Positions 45,722-56,784 of a stretch of 64,000 nt of DNA are shown piece by piece. Each line of letters opens with the position of its first letter. Positions within the stretch are counted from its first letter, which is position 1. The translations under genes and the position numbers were made by a program. The DNA comes from Triplophysa rosa (lineage: Eukaryota > Chordata > Actinopteri > Cypriniformes > Nemacheilidae): assembly GCF_024868665.1 (NCBI RefSeq), contig NW_026634424.1:115255-179254 (forward strand), given 5' to 3'. The notes under the pieces were generated by a model that was not told where the DNA came from, did not search any database, and saw only the letters and a program-made list of their open reading frames with translations.

Positions 45722-46685
45722 CACATATACGTACTAACACACATAGACATAGACACACACACACACACACACAGACAAGCACGCACACACAGACATGCAC
45801 ACACACAGACACGCACGCACAGTGAAAGTACACATTTAAGATAAAGGAGACAGAAACACAGGTCAAATATTAGACAGACTATAAATTCCTATATGCAATA
45901 TTAAATAAGTAAAACTTTAAAATTCTAAAGCAGCCCCCCCGGCCAGGAAAATAGTGCAAAACAGTATGCAAACAGTGGCGAGGAACCCAAAACTCCAATC
46001 GAGAAAAAAAACCTCAGGAGAACCCAGGCCCAACCAGGGGATTCCAGTTCCCCTCTGGCAAAAGCTGCTGCCTCTGCACAAGCTCGACAGTGCTTGCACA
46101 ACAAGGCTAAATAAAAATTAATAAACTTACTAATAAGGTAAATTATAGATTTAAGATTATCATTATTAATCTAATAGCAATTGAAATTTTGTGGTGAAGA
46201 CGTGTCAAGTCACCGCGTCCTTCTTTATCCAGCTCTATCATCTCAGCTCTTGTCAGGTCGCCGCTTCCCATTCTCCGCTCTACCATCAGGTCAGGCCATG
46301 AAGACGTGTCAGGTGACCGCGTCCTTCTTTATCCAGCTCTATCATCTCAGCTCTTGTCAGGTCGCCGCTTCCCATTCTCCGCTCTACCATCAGGTCTGGG
46401 CATGAACTGCGTCCTGCTCGCTGTGGTAACCTTGGAACAATGAGACAAGACTGACTCAGAGTAGAGTACTGTTCAGCACTCTTTGATGCAACAAGTACAT
46501 CAGTTGTGTTTTTGGTTCCGGTTGATCTAACTAATGCAGCCTAACAAAAAAGCCTAATGCAACCCTCAGAGGATTTATACTGTATTATGGAAGTGTAGTG
46601 TAAGATTAAGAAGATGCGTTTATAGTCTATATTTAAACTGACAGAGTGTGTCTGCCTCCCGGACAGTGCAGGGAAGACTATGCCA

Positions 46686-46946
46686 AAGTTTAGTGAAAGT
46701 GAAGTGAAAGTGACCTATTAGTCAGATATGGTGACCCATCCAGAGAGTAGTGAATACACGCACAGCAAGTGGTGAACACACGTACACCCGGAGCAGTGGG
46801 CAGCTATCACTGCAGCGCCCGGGGAGCAAGTAGGGGTAAGGTGCCTTGCTCAAGGGCACCTCAGTCGTTACCCGCTAGCCCTGGGAATCGAACCGGCAAT
46901 CTTCTGGTCACGAGTCCAACTCTAACCATTAGGCCACGACTGCCCC
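46686..46946 (-). mobile_element. tRNA-derived SINE, copy 2
   Basis: Same family as 45435-45721. The B box ggttcgattcc is intact on minus. It interrupts the L2 RT coding region between blocks equivalent to the tttggcat and gcgctagatagg sequence. Confidence 0.8.
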
Positions 46947-47253
46947 GTAATGCGCTAGATAGGAAAAGGGTCTACCTGCTGCACTTGATTTTGAAATTCT
47001 AGGTATTACCAACTGACAGGACGCCTGAGAGCGTAATGCCCGTAAAGGACTGTAATACAAGAGGAGTTCACTCAAGTACTGAGCAGCTAAACCATGTAGG
47101 GCTTTATAGGTAATAAGCAAGATTTTGAAGTTAATGCTATGCTTTATAGGTAACCAGTGCAAGGTTGACAGAACTGGGCTAATATGTTCATACTTTTTTG
47201 TACGTGTAAGAACTCGAGCTGCCACGTTTTGGACCAGTTGGAGTTTTTGTAAT

Positions 47254-47281
47254 NCTCTCTCTCTCTCTCTCTCTCTCTCTC
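47254..47281. other. Ambiguous base followed by (CT)n
   Basis: N at 47254, then a 27-bp CT microsatellite. L2 homology ends exactly at the N, as expected of a collapsed or bridged assembly gap. Confidence 0.8.
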
Positions 47282-49854
47282 ATCCCGTTTCTCTCTTTTA
47301 CTCTGCTTGCACCTCTCCCCCTTCACTCGTTTGCATTCCTCTCGGCCCGCTCCTGGATCATCTCCACTTGGCAGCCAAGCCGGCCCTGTCTGTTTTCATT
47401 CCCTTCCAAGAGGACAAGTAATTTGGGAGAGAGGAGAGCAGATGACCACTGGCTTCTGACCTTTTCTGCCTCAATTTAACTCCTCCGTGTAGCACCGCGA
47501 AAGTGGCAATCAGACTAGGCAGAAGTGACACCCTCATCTCAGCGCGCCGGAGCCCCGCACACAATCACAGTGTCACTTTCCATCACAGCACCGCGAGGAG
47601 AGGAGGGGTCGGTCTGGACGCCACCGCGGACGTTTCCCTCCGCACGGCTCTCATTAATGTGATGGTGGAGTGGCCAATGAGAAAAGCACCATTAACAGGA
47701 GCTGGACTGTGGCTTGTTATCAAAATGTGATGACATAGTTGGAATCATCCTTACAGTTTATGTGTCAAGTGCTAATAGACTTCGGTAGTGAGTGAGGTGA
47801 AACCTAAAGGTGAATGACAAGCACTGTGTGAACATGTTGTTACTTGTAGAAACAGATCTAACAAAACTTGTGAACAGATTTTCATTCTTACACTTTTTTT
47901 GTTTTGGTTTGTTTTTGGTTTTGTTGGATGGGCTGCAAATTATCTAAAAAAAAAAGAACAAAGCAACAACATAAATGTGACATTTTATGTAGCAATGTCT
48001 ATTTGACTAACAATGTCGGCATTGTCCGTCAAATAAACATTTGGTTTGTTTAATGTAGTTCTATATTTTACAAAAATGTATATTCTTAAAAGGAAGTCAG
48101 CAAGATGCAATGTATCTATTTTCACCTAAATCGTATATTTTGTACTTGACTTATGTTCTTATTTAGAAAAATGAATTGTAAAAACAATAAACATTTCAGG
48201 ATACTGGGGCTAGTTGTCACACTTTACTTCAGTGAATAATACATTGTTTACAACACACCATATAATTGTAAATATTCTGTTAATTAAGCATCTTTTTACA
48301 TCTTGTCTGACAAAAACTATCCTGTCATCTGAAAGATCCCACTGTTGTTCAACGATTCAGGCCTGATTCTCTAAATGTCCAGTGGCAGCCAAAAGCTCAG
48401 AGACTTCATCAATGCATTCTGAAATGCTGAGGCTGTCGATTTTGTTTGTCTGAGACGAGCAGGGGGGCGGGGAACCGCTCGGACGAACCGCAGCGCCTGC
48501 TCAATATCAGCAAGTTCCACCGCTGCTAAAAGACATGCCGAAGTGTGCGGATGTATGTAATCCAGTGTGAAATACAATGAGTGCCGTGCTCACAGGCTAC
48601 ACATGTTATGGCAAGAGCAGCCGTGAAATAGAGTCGCTCAAAGGGGATCTGTTACAAAGTGGCATATGCAAAAAACCATCACACAAGCCACAACACACAC
48701 TGGATAAACGGATTACAGAGAGTGTTCATGGACTACTTTAGGACCAGAAGACTTAAGGAGCCATGGAGCATTGTAACATGAGCAGAAATGCAACCAAACA
48801 GATACGATATGTGTCGTTGTTAACTACGGCAGCCAATGCAGTTCAGAGAAATACTAACTAACATATTTCTTTTTACCAGAGGGAGTTAACCTGACTAGAA
48901 TACAATCATAAATGATGATATGCCTCTAAGGGGGGTATATCATTTGAAAAGATCCAGTCATTGTACTCGCTCCTCCCCTCTGTGCTGAAAATGAAATTGT
49001 CTGATGTGCAAGATTTACCTTTGCCACATATGGCCCCGTTCAGGCAAGAGGGTCGCGGCTCCACGTGTCATCTTGTGGCACCATCGCGGTGGCTCCAATT
49101 TACACACGGAGCCGTTCTGCATTTCAAAGGGGCACAGCGCGAGCCCTTCTGTTAGCGATCGCTATCTGAGCCCCGCGGAAACGAGATTAGGCCAGCTGGA
49201 GAAACCGCTCGCTGCTTCCCCCGCATTTACATTTTCATTTTCATATTAGATTTTTCCTCCATTCCCCCTCCTGGGCTTTAACTAGCCTGTCCGTGTACCT
49301 TTCCCTTCCCAGATCTCCTCAGAATAGGGCCGTGGCATAAGCTAAAGCCTGCTGCTCTTTCTCCGATGTCTCTCTCTCGCTTCTTACGCATCTACGATTA
49401 ATGGAATAACTAATGGAACTTTTTGATGTAAAAACAAATAATAGAGTTCGTCAGCGAAGAGCCTTTCAAGTATTTCATCCCGAGAAAAAAAGACAACTGT
49501 TTTAGAAGGACAGAAATAGATCAAAGAGTTACTAATAAATCCATGCGAGAACTGCAAAAAGCGTTCAAACAATATCGTCCCAAAATTAAACGACTGCGAG
49601 ATAAAAGGAGGTTCACACGAGCTCCTCGAACGTTCTTGTTCTTCTGTGGTTTTGGGCTGTGAATCAGAGATACTGTTCAGAGCGGCCTAGACGTGATTAG
49701 ATGTTTTTAGCCTTGAAAATCAAACTTAAAAATGCTGACACTAGACAGAACAAGACACAGTTGAAGTGGGAACGGGCCGTATAGTTCATGAACAGCTTCG
49801 ACATGTGTGCATTAGCAGAACATTGAAGCATCAGACCAACAGATTTAAATAGTA
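47282..49854. other. Apparently single-copy non-coding DNA
   Basis: No repeat family or coding motif recognised. GC-richer blocks at 47470-47740 and 48960-49400 contain homeobox-like attaatg, ccaat and gata-like words and could be conserved regulatory DNA. This is inference only; no first exon or splice pair supported. Confidence 0.4.
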
Positions 49855-50440
49855 AGTGAGTTTCTTTCTTCTGCAAGAAGAAAATAAGATATTTTGAAGA
49901 ACGTTGGGAACCAAACAACATTGGCCCCCATTGACTTCCGTTGTATGGACTCAAAACCACTGAGAGTTCTCTAAATGTCTTCTTTTGTGTTTCACAGAAG
50001 CAATCTGACATACAGGTTTGAATGACATGAGGTGACTATATGATAATAGAATTTGTATTTTTGGGTGAACTGTGTCTTTAATAAATGTCTTATGAAGTGA
50101 AACGTGTTTGAAAACAACATTATTTAGCACTTTATATTGCAACTTAGCCAAATTAAACTAAAATAATCACATTTAAAGGGATAGTTCACCCAAAAATAAA
50201 AAATTCTGTCCCCATTTACTCACCCCCCAAGTTGTTACAAACCTTTATAAATTTCTTTGTTCTGTTTAACACAAAGATATTTGGAAGAATGTTAGCAATT
50301 TACAGTTCTGGAACATCGTTCACTACCACAGTAGAATTTTTTTTGCTGTTTTTTATCTGTCGAGCACAAAATGAGATTGTTATTTTAGGAAAATAAACAG
50401 TTCTGGGGCACCTTTGACTACCATGTCAATTTGTCCTACT
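49855..50440. mobile_element. Two teleost TTAA-type MITE fragments
   Basis: 49855-50095 ends tttttgggtgaactgtgtct. 50173-50440 begins ttaaagggatagttcaccca and has actcacc and agatatttggaagaatg. Both belong to the family at 1195 and 62724. The second runs up to the CACT element at 50442. Confidence 0.7.
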
Positions 50441-50693
50441 ACACTCTAAAAATGGCTGGGTTATTTTTTAACCCATAACGCTGGGTTGAGTCCGTTGGGT
50501 TGTTTTTTTGGGTTATTTTTCCACATGTTAAACACTTTTTGGGTAGTTTTAGTTTTCCAGGTGTTGGGTTAAACCCGCTGGGTTAATGTGCTGGGTTGTT
50601 TTTGCCCACCGCTGGGTCGTTTGAAGAGGCTCACGCGCTTCCCGCCCTGAAGACGTTGAGTGTACTACGCAACTTTCATTTTTATAAAGAACA

Positions 50694-51837
50694 ATGGGGC
50701 AAAGCCACTGGTTGGAGCAATTTAAAGGTACGTTTTTTACGTTTTAAGTAAATATTTATTGAAATGAGCAGAATTTGTAACATTTTGCAAGGCAACAGTG
50801 TCTTAACTAACATTAGTGATATAACTTAGATGACCAGCAACTGTTACCTCAGATCGCCATTACATAAATTGACTCGCATAGTCTTGTTAAGATGCGCGAC
50901 ACTGCGAATTAATACAATTTTAGTTAACCCCATCACATGTAAGCTAAGTCTATGAACTTTAGTGAGAATTGAACTAAAAGTGAGTCAAACCGGCGAGTGC
51001 CCCGCGAGCGCGGTCCAGCATTCCCGGTTCAGGAACGCCTCTCTCGGAGTCCACTCTGGACATTAAGCGGCCAGTCAATTATATTGCTCCCTCCGTTTTA
51101 AACCAAACATTTCAATTACTTGCATATATACCTGATGTCAAGACAGTGCTAAGTGTATCGGAGTATTGTTATTTTATCATTTGGTTTTCTTCTTTATAGA
51201 TTGGACCAAACGTGGTGGAATTTCTTCACCGGACAGAATTAACGAAGCCCTTTCATTTTGTTCCGCCATGGGAAACATCCGGCATATATCTCAGGCTTTT
51301 GTCATTTTGAATGGACAAGTTCTGGAACAAACCACGCTGCTTTCAGCTGTTGATGTATGTTTCAACGCATTTTATGTGTTTGATGTTAACTTTCCCAGGC
51401 AATGCGCTTCTGTAACAGGTATTGAATGTAACTTGTTTATTTCATGTATTAGAATTACACAAAGTGTATTTGTTTACCTGATATTCTGTCTGTGTGCGCC
51501 TTCCCCTTTAAATATTCTGTGAACGGTGTTTTGCGTAACTTCCTGTCTGTTCACCTGCTCTTCCCTTTTCACACTGGCTGTGCATGGGAGAGAGGGACAA
51601 AAGGGCAGGACATATGTAAGACTGTTTTATTATTTTCCATCAGTGATTAAATGAAGAGTCGAAACGTTATCTGATGTCCGAGTGGTTACTACCCCATTAA
51701 AGAAAAAAAACACAACGCAGAACTACACCGGTTACACTTCTACCTGGGAATTTCTCCAGACTGTTGTTTTTCAAATGAAGGGGAATGAATCATCTGCTAT
51801 TCGATTTCTTCGCTGCTCTTTGCTTGCTGAGGAATAA
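50694..51837 (+). pseudogene. Cargo gene of copy 2, broken by a solo LTR
   Basis: Exon 1 50694-50727 and the exon 2 start at 51200 keep the splice sites and phase of copy 1. One visible residue change (CSAMGN instead of CCAMGN). Exon 2 is interrupted at 51410 by the solo LTR, which adds a foreign reading and a stop. The remaining coding resumes at 51741 and ends at TAA 51835-51837. Confidence 0.75.
51411..51736. mobile_element. Solo LTR
   Basis: 326 bp, starts tgtaacaggt and ends accggttaca. TSD cttc at 51407-51410 and 51737-51740. Absent from copy 1 of the host element, which shows the empty site. No internal region, so it arose by LTR-LTR recombination; parent family unknown. Confidence 0.85.
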
Positions 51838-52609
51838 CTTAACTTTTATTTTTTTCCTTGATGTTTTTGTTAATATCTGTATTCGTTTAATTTAAATACA
51901 GTGAAAGTATACATTTACACATTAATGTTTTTACTGATTCAGAATTCAAATTTGACTGATTCATGAATGATTTTAATAATTCACTGATAATTGTTCTAAT
52001 TGATATGTGACATAGGTCTGTTGCAACATGTAATTGTGCAGAATTTTATTCATTCGTGTTATCTATACTGCTAGTGTTTGATATTAGCCATATTTTTATT
52101 TATTTAGTTATTTTTATTAATTGTCATTTGTTGCTACATATTGTGGAAAATGTTTATTAGTTATTTATAATGTTATTTATTAACATGTTATTTATAATGC
52201 TTGTTAATGTTTGATATGAAACATTTTTATTTATTATAATTTAACAATTTTCTTTTATTTAAGCAAATCTATAAATATTGCTGCTACTGACTGTAAAAGT
52301 TTAAATTTTTATTAACAATTATTTTTACAGTCAAATAAAAATGATTTTTTTTTAATAAATGTCAATTGTCTTGATTGACAATGAAGCACAGGAGAAATTA
52401 AGAATAACCCAGCAAGAATAACCCAGAATTAAACACATGAATAGTTAAAATGACTACATTTGGGGTTTTTTCAATAACCCAGCATGCTGGGTTAAAATGT
52501 GTAACCCAGTGTGCTGGGTTACTTTAACCCAGCATGTGTTCTGTCCAATATTTACCCAGCGCTGGGTTGCCAATTGGGTTGTTTTTAACCCAGCCATGTT
52601 TAGAGTGTA

Positions 52610-53640
52610 TGTGTTATGAAATGAATTATGAGATTGTTCACTATGATACAAATGAATATGTAGCGCCTTTTAGCGGATATATAGAAGAACTATGTTTATA
52701 CAGAACTAAACTTAACCTGTTTGTTACACTGAATAAATGTTTTTTTTTTGTGTCTGACTATTCTTCAATAATTGAACATTACTTACCTCTGTACAAACTG
52801 AAACAGCGCACTCAATATTCTGAAAAGGTCGGGATCTGATCTGAGAGACGAGACAAGACAGACACACTTATGCTGCTGAACATTACCCAGCAAAACTGTG
52901 AAACAAAGCTTAAATTTCTCCACATTAGATGATTTCTGAGTGGTTCTATTCAGAGCTGGAGAATCATATTGTTTCACAGCACCAGCACCAGGTCAGCAGC
53001 GTCATGAGGGCAGAACTTATAGACTCAATGAGATTATTGGTGATGTGCTCAGAAACTCGATAACTAACTTCATATTCTCCACTGGTTAGAAATATTCAGG
53101 TTTGCATTTGCGGCTCTGCAGGTTGATGTGTCTACAAATAAGTTTATTTGATTTAATTTGTCAGTTTATGCCAGAGTCACTCATTAAACCATCTTTGTGA
53201 ACACATTTGGAATGGATCTGTGATAAAACTGTACACTACAACTTAAAATGTTTGTATTGACATAACAATATTAAAATTCAATCATTAATAAATTATTAAT
53301 TTTTATTATTAATGATATAAACAAAATGCAATACAATTACTTCATCGTGTATTTAAGGTGACCTAAATCAATTCTTTACTTTTCAGAAAACACAAACTGT
53401 GTGAAGGTTTAACTTGGCAAACGTTTATCGAAAAGCTCACATCTTTTAGCATTTGTGTTGCAGTAAAAGGAAATACAGATTGTGTTTAGAAACCAACATG
53501 AGTTCAAGCACAGCAATAGAATATTGATGTCAAGAACTACATTTGTTCACTATTTGTAAATAAAACGCAACATGTGAATGACATCAGTTTCACTACAGTA
53601 AATATCTTTGTGTTTGTAATGCAACGAGTCGCACACACAC
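52610..53640. other. No gene recognised
   Basis: AT-rich flank. Open frames (for example 52534-52839) start inside the CACT element and have no motif. Confidence 0.5.
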
Positions 53641-53663
53641 ATGCAAGGTCTTCTTGAAAGGTC

Positions 53664-53669
53664 TTTATT
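53664..53669 (-). promoter_or_regulatory. Polyadenylation signal AATAAA
   Basis: AATAAA on minus, about 100 bp after the stop codon of the gene at 53767-54979. Confidence 0.6.
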
Positions 53670-53766
53670 ACAAAGAGTGCAACTTTTTTTGATGCACAGT
53701 AAACTTTTTTTGATGCACAGACGTGGGGTTAATTCTTAAGTCTTAAATTCTAAAAAAAGTAAAAAA

Positions 53767-54979
53767 TTATGTCCAACAAAATATGATTTCCTTGCTTCTT
53801 GTGGACTTTAGGACAGTCTGACAGGCACTGCAGCCGGGTCTCTCCAAAGCACTGCCTGTTTTCTTAGGCCGAGGGATAGGCTTAATAGCAACACACGATG
53901 GTTCCAAAACAAGCGTGTTGTCAGGCATCCTCCGCATGCTTTTACTTCTTTTAAATGTAGAGTCGTCCACACTGACTGGTTGAGTCACAAGACTGGGCAG
54001 CCGTGGTAAAGGTGGAAGGAATGAGGATGTGTTGGTCATGCCAGACTTACATGGAGAGTCCCTCCGATTTCCCTCTGACAGGACAGTCAAATTGGACGGA
54101 GCTCTCAGCCCTCGACGGCCTGGAGGTCTTCCATCTGAAGCTGACTTCTGCACAATCTCAGGCAAGAAGGAAGTTCTAGCTGTCTTCTGTCCAATCTCTG
54201 TCGGAGAAGGTCTGCCAGAAAGCCTTTTACCTGTGATACATATTTAATAACTATATTAAAAACAAGGCATAACATGATTGGAAGTTAAAGTTTGAAGTGA
54301 CTATACATCTATTAAGTCCACAGTTATTTACTTTATATAAAAACTCAATAAACATCTTAACCTTAGTGTTTCTCACAAGATTTTGTAAGACTGTGTTGAT
54401 GAGTGATGTGAACAGATCTGAAGTGTGAACACTCTACTTCTACTCTCTGAACTGTCACATACTGTATTTAATACAAGTGAGAAAAGCCCAAAAAGCAATT
54501 CTCATTTATACACTGATTTATGCGCTCCCGTATGTGTGTGAGGCGCGGGAGTAGGAGGGGGCGGGGCACTCCCGGGACTGTGATTGACAGATGCTTTGAT
54601 GAAACAAGGCGAACAACTTTAACGATATTTATGTTGTTTTGTGAAGTGTAAAAAACATTTTGGGCTCGTTTAAAACAATGGCGGGACAAATTAGACTGTG
54701 CCGCCTGCCGGGCCGCCGAGTAATAAATGGGAAACATCGCAGCCCTGGTGTTCAGCTGGTCTTCCACTCTGACCAGCTTAAACCAGATTGAACAGCTTAA
54801 AAAGTGTCCGAAACCAGCCTGCTTCAACAGCTTTTCATCAGCTAAAACCAGGTTGGGAGACCAGCTAAAACCAGACAACCGGTTTAGGCTGGTTGCTAGT
54901 TTTTTTTTGTAGGGTTACCTGTGATGATGAAACACGGCAGTTTCTGTTTCTGGAGAGTCGTCTCGTCCACGTCCCTCAT
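53767..54979 (-). CDS. Unrecognised two-exon gene, about 174 aa
   Basis: Best host-gene candidate. Exon 1 coding 54919-54979 (ATG at 54979, donor acag|gtaacc). Exon 2 54230 down to 53767 (acceptor atcacag, stop at 53767-53769). Phases fit, giving 174 residues; an in-frame ATG at 55003 would add eight, with a stop just upstream. The product is basic and Ser/Pro-rich: LPCFIITGKRLSGRPSP, SFLPPLPRLPSLVTQPVS, FKRSKSMRRMPDNTLVLEPS, ending in EIIFCW-T. No signal peptide, transmembrane segment, zinc finger or enzyme motif. KRSKSMRR resembles a kinase site. An AATAAA follows. The 0.69-kb intron holds a MITE starting at the donor. Function unknown; an intrinsically disordered regulator is possible. Confidence 0.55.
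54742..54915. mobile_element. MITE-like repeat in the intron
   Basis: Repeated ccagctaaaacca/ctggtttaagctggt words and an A-tract end at ctacaaaaaaaaactag, only a few bases from the exon 1 donor (54913-54918). A common fish repeat type; ends not fixed. Confidence 0.55.
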
Positions 54980-56480
54980 GGTCAAATGATGGAGTGAATA
55001 CATGTCAATTCACAAGAAAAAGTGAAGAGCAAAAACAAAATATCTATTGAATAGCAAAAAAGTTTTTTTATCGCCACGATCTTCAGCACGCACAACTTCA
55101 CGCAGTGATTAACGTCAATATGACGTCATGCCTGCATTAAACCACGTACTGTTCTTTAAAAATAACTTGCATACATTTTTTATTATTTTTTCTTTGCAAG
55201 AATAATAACAATTCAAACAATCGTATGAATATTCGATAATAATAATAACGATTAAATAATTTAATTAATTACATAATCAAGGCTATGACTGAAATGTTTA
55301 GCCTGTTTATTTAGTGCATATAAAAAATAATCTCTCACTCTTTCAGGTTATTTTATAAGAAACACAATTCAAGGTCAAATTAAAGGTTTTCTGGCAAGTT
55401 ATGAATGTAGAGATACACTCGCATGGATTAAAGTGAAAAAAATTCTTCGGACATATTCCTTTAACCAATAGCGTTTTAAAACCGTGTTTTGAACCACTTT
55501 ACACAGTATTGCCAGTTTGCGTATTTTAAAAGCTATTTTTAATCTATGAAAAAATATATACTTACCTAGACAAATAGTCAACCATCTATAACTTTTCAGT
55601 GCATTTTTTAATTTCAATCAATGAAATAATCAAACAATGTTTCCTGAAACTCTTAATAATTAACAGAAAAAAGAACAAAATAAAAGAACCACGAAAAACC
55701 AAAAATGTTGTTTGTATTTGTCTCCAGAGTGCTTTTCACTTTTTCTGCCTTTTGGCTGTGAAACCATATTCCTGAAGCTTGGCTACACCTGACACCCGTT
55801 TCAGTGTTTGACAAGCTACATGACTAGTTTCAGTGTTTGACTAGCTACATGACTAGTTTCAGTGTTTGACTAGCTACAGTGACTAGTTTCAGTGTTTGAC
55901 TAGCTTTCCCAAGGCGACCGTTAAGAAGGTAGCCTATCACTTTAACATTTCCATAGTGACGCGGCACTGTTGATCATGTGACACACCGCAGAGCCACAGC
56001 AGCTGTATGACTGATGCATTGCTTTTACATAATTTTTCTTTTTTACTCAAAAAAATTCACAAACTGTTAACTATGGCATGAAATATCTGACATTCCGATT
56101 GTCAAATATGTGCATGTGAATGTGTTTTGTTGTTTAAACACTTTTATAATGATCGCGTTAGTTGAGCTATAAGCGGGCGCCGCCATGTTTGTTTCTGCCG
56201 CGGTCTGAGATCTGTCGGATTTACATCACGTGAATTCATCCACTTCTCTTAAAAACACAAACGTAAGTGCCTGGTGAACTGGTAGAAGAATTGAGTGATT
56301 TTAACAATTGCTTAAATTGCAGATACTGTGTCTGATCTGAATAAAACACATCCGTCAAATTACATTTGTGGAGATTGTTATTGCCGCTTCCATAGACATC
56401 CGTGTGTATTATGCAATCTCTAAATGTATTTTGTGCTTGTAGGCACGTGCATATGTCTGAAGGCTACATTAAACATTATT
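54980..56480. other. Upstream region; possible second promoter near 56170
   Basis: AT-rich, with a 29-bp tandem repeat at 55798-55906. A GC-richer block at 56165-56265 has gccgccatgtttg (YY1-like) and exon-like acacaaac|gtaagt, as in a non-coding first exon reading rightward. No downstream coding exon found. Confidence 0.35.
55798..55906. repeat. 29-bp tandem repeat, 4 units
   Basis: Unit gtttcagtgtttgactagct followed by acatgacta; starts at 55798, 55827, 55856 and 55886. Confidence 0.9.
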
Positions 56481-56482
56481 AG

Positions 56483-56784
56483 TGATGGGTCGTTCTTGAA
56501 TGATTCGTTCATTTTGAACGAATCTTTAATGTGACTCGGGAAGAATGAGTCGTTTTAGGGAGTGATTCATTCAGTCGCGCATGCGCATTGCGCAACGTTC
56601 TATGGGTCCTGTACTGGAATTCAAGAAGAACGAACGATTCAAACCCGAAGACTCGAGAGGTGAACTAATCAATTCTCTTTCCGGCTCTGACTGCATTGGT
56701 TTAGCTTACGACGCTGTCACGTGATGAACGAAGGAGTCAAACCCGAAGACTCAGGAGGTGAACTAATCAATCAAATCAATCAAT
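56483..56784. repeat. hAT-like repeat with internal direct repeats
   Basis: Begins agtgatgggtcgttcttgaa and has gaacgaatctttaa, a start seen in fish hAT-like MITEs. A 35-bp segment (tcaaacccgaagactc, ggtgaactaatcaat) occurs twice, at about 56639 and 56736. No proven right end; it runs into an L2 fragment. Confidence 0.5.

Larger units (their letters stand above)
45307..47253 (-). mobile_element. L2-clade LINE copy 3 (reverse), with two SINEs
   Basis: Tail aactcaactcaactttattt at 45312 and poly-linked cagctgtacatgagacatat. 3'UTR with (CA)n tracts and two 107-bp units (46196-46400). The RT C-terminus is readable at 46929-47225 on minus (RVLTRTKKYEHISPVLSTLH, ITYKALHGLA, CQLVIPRISKSS). Split by SINEs at 45435-45721 and 46686-46946. 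The body stops abruptly at the N at 47254 followed by (CT)n, so the upstream part is missing in the assembly or truly lost. Confidence 0.85.
50442..52607 (+). mobile_element. CACT-ended TIR element, copy 2, with solo LTR
   Basis: Near-identical to 38079-39913, same orientation. TA flanks both ends (50440-50441, 52608-52609). Removing the solo LTR and its 4-bp duplication leaves 1836 bp, one base more than copy 1. Confidence 0.85.
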
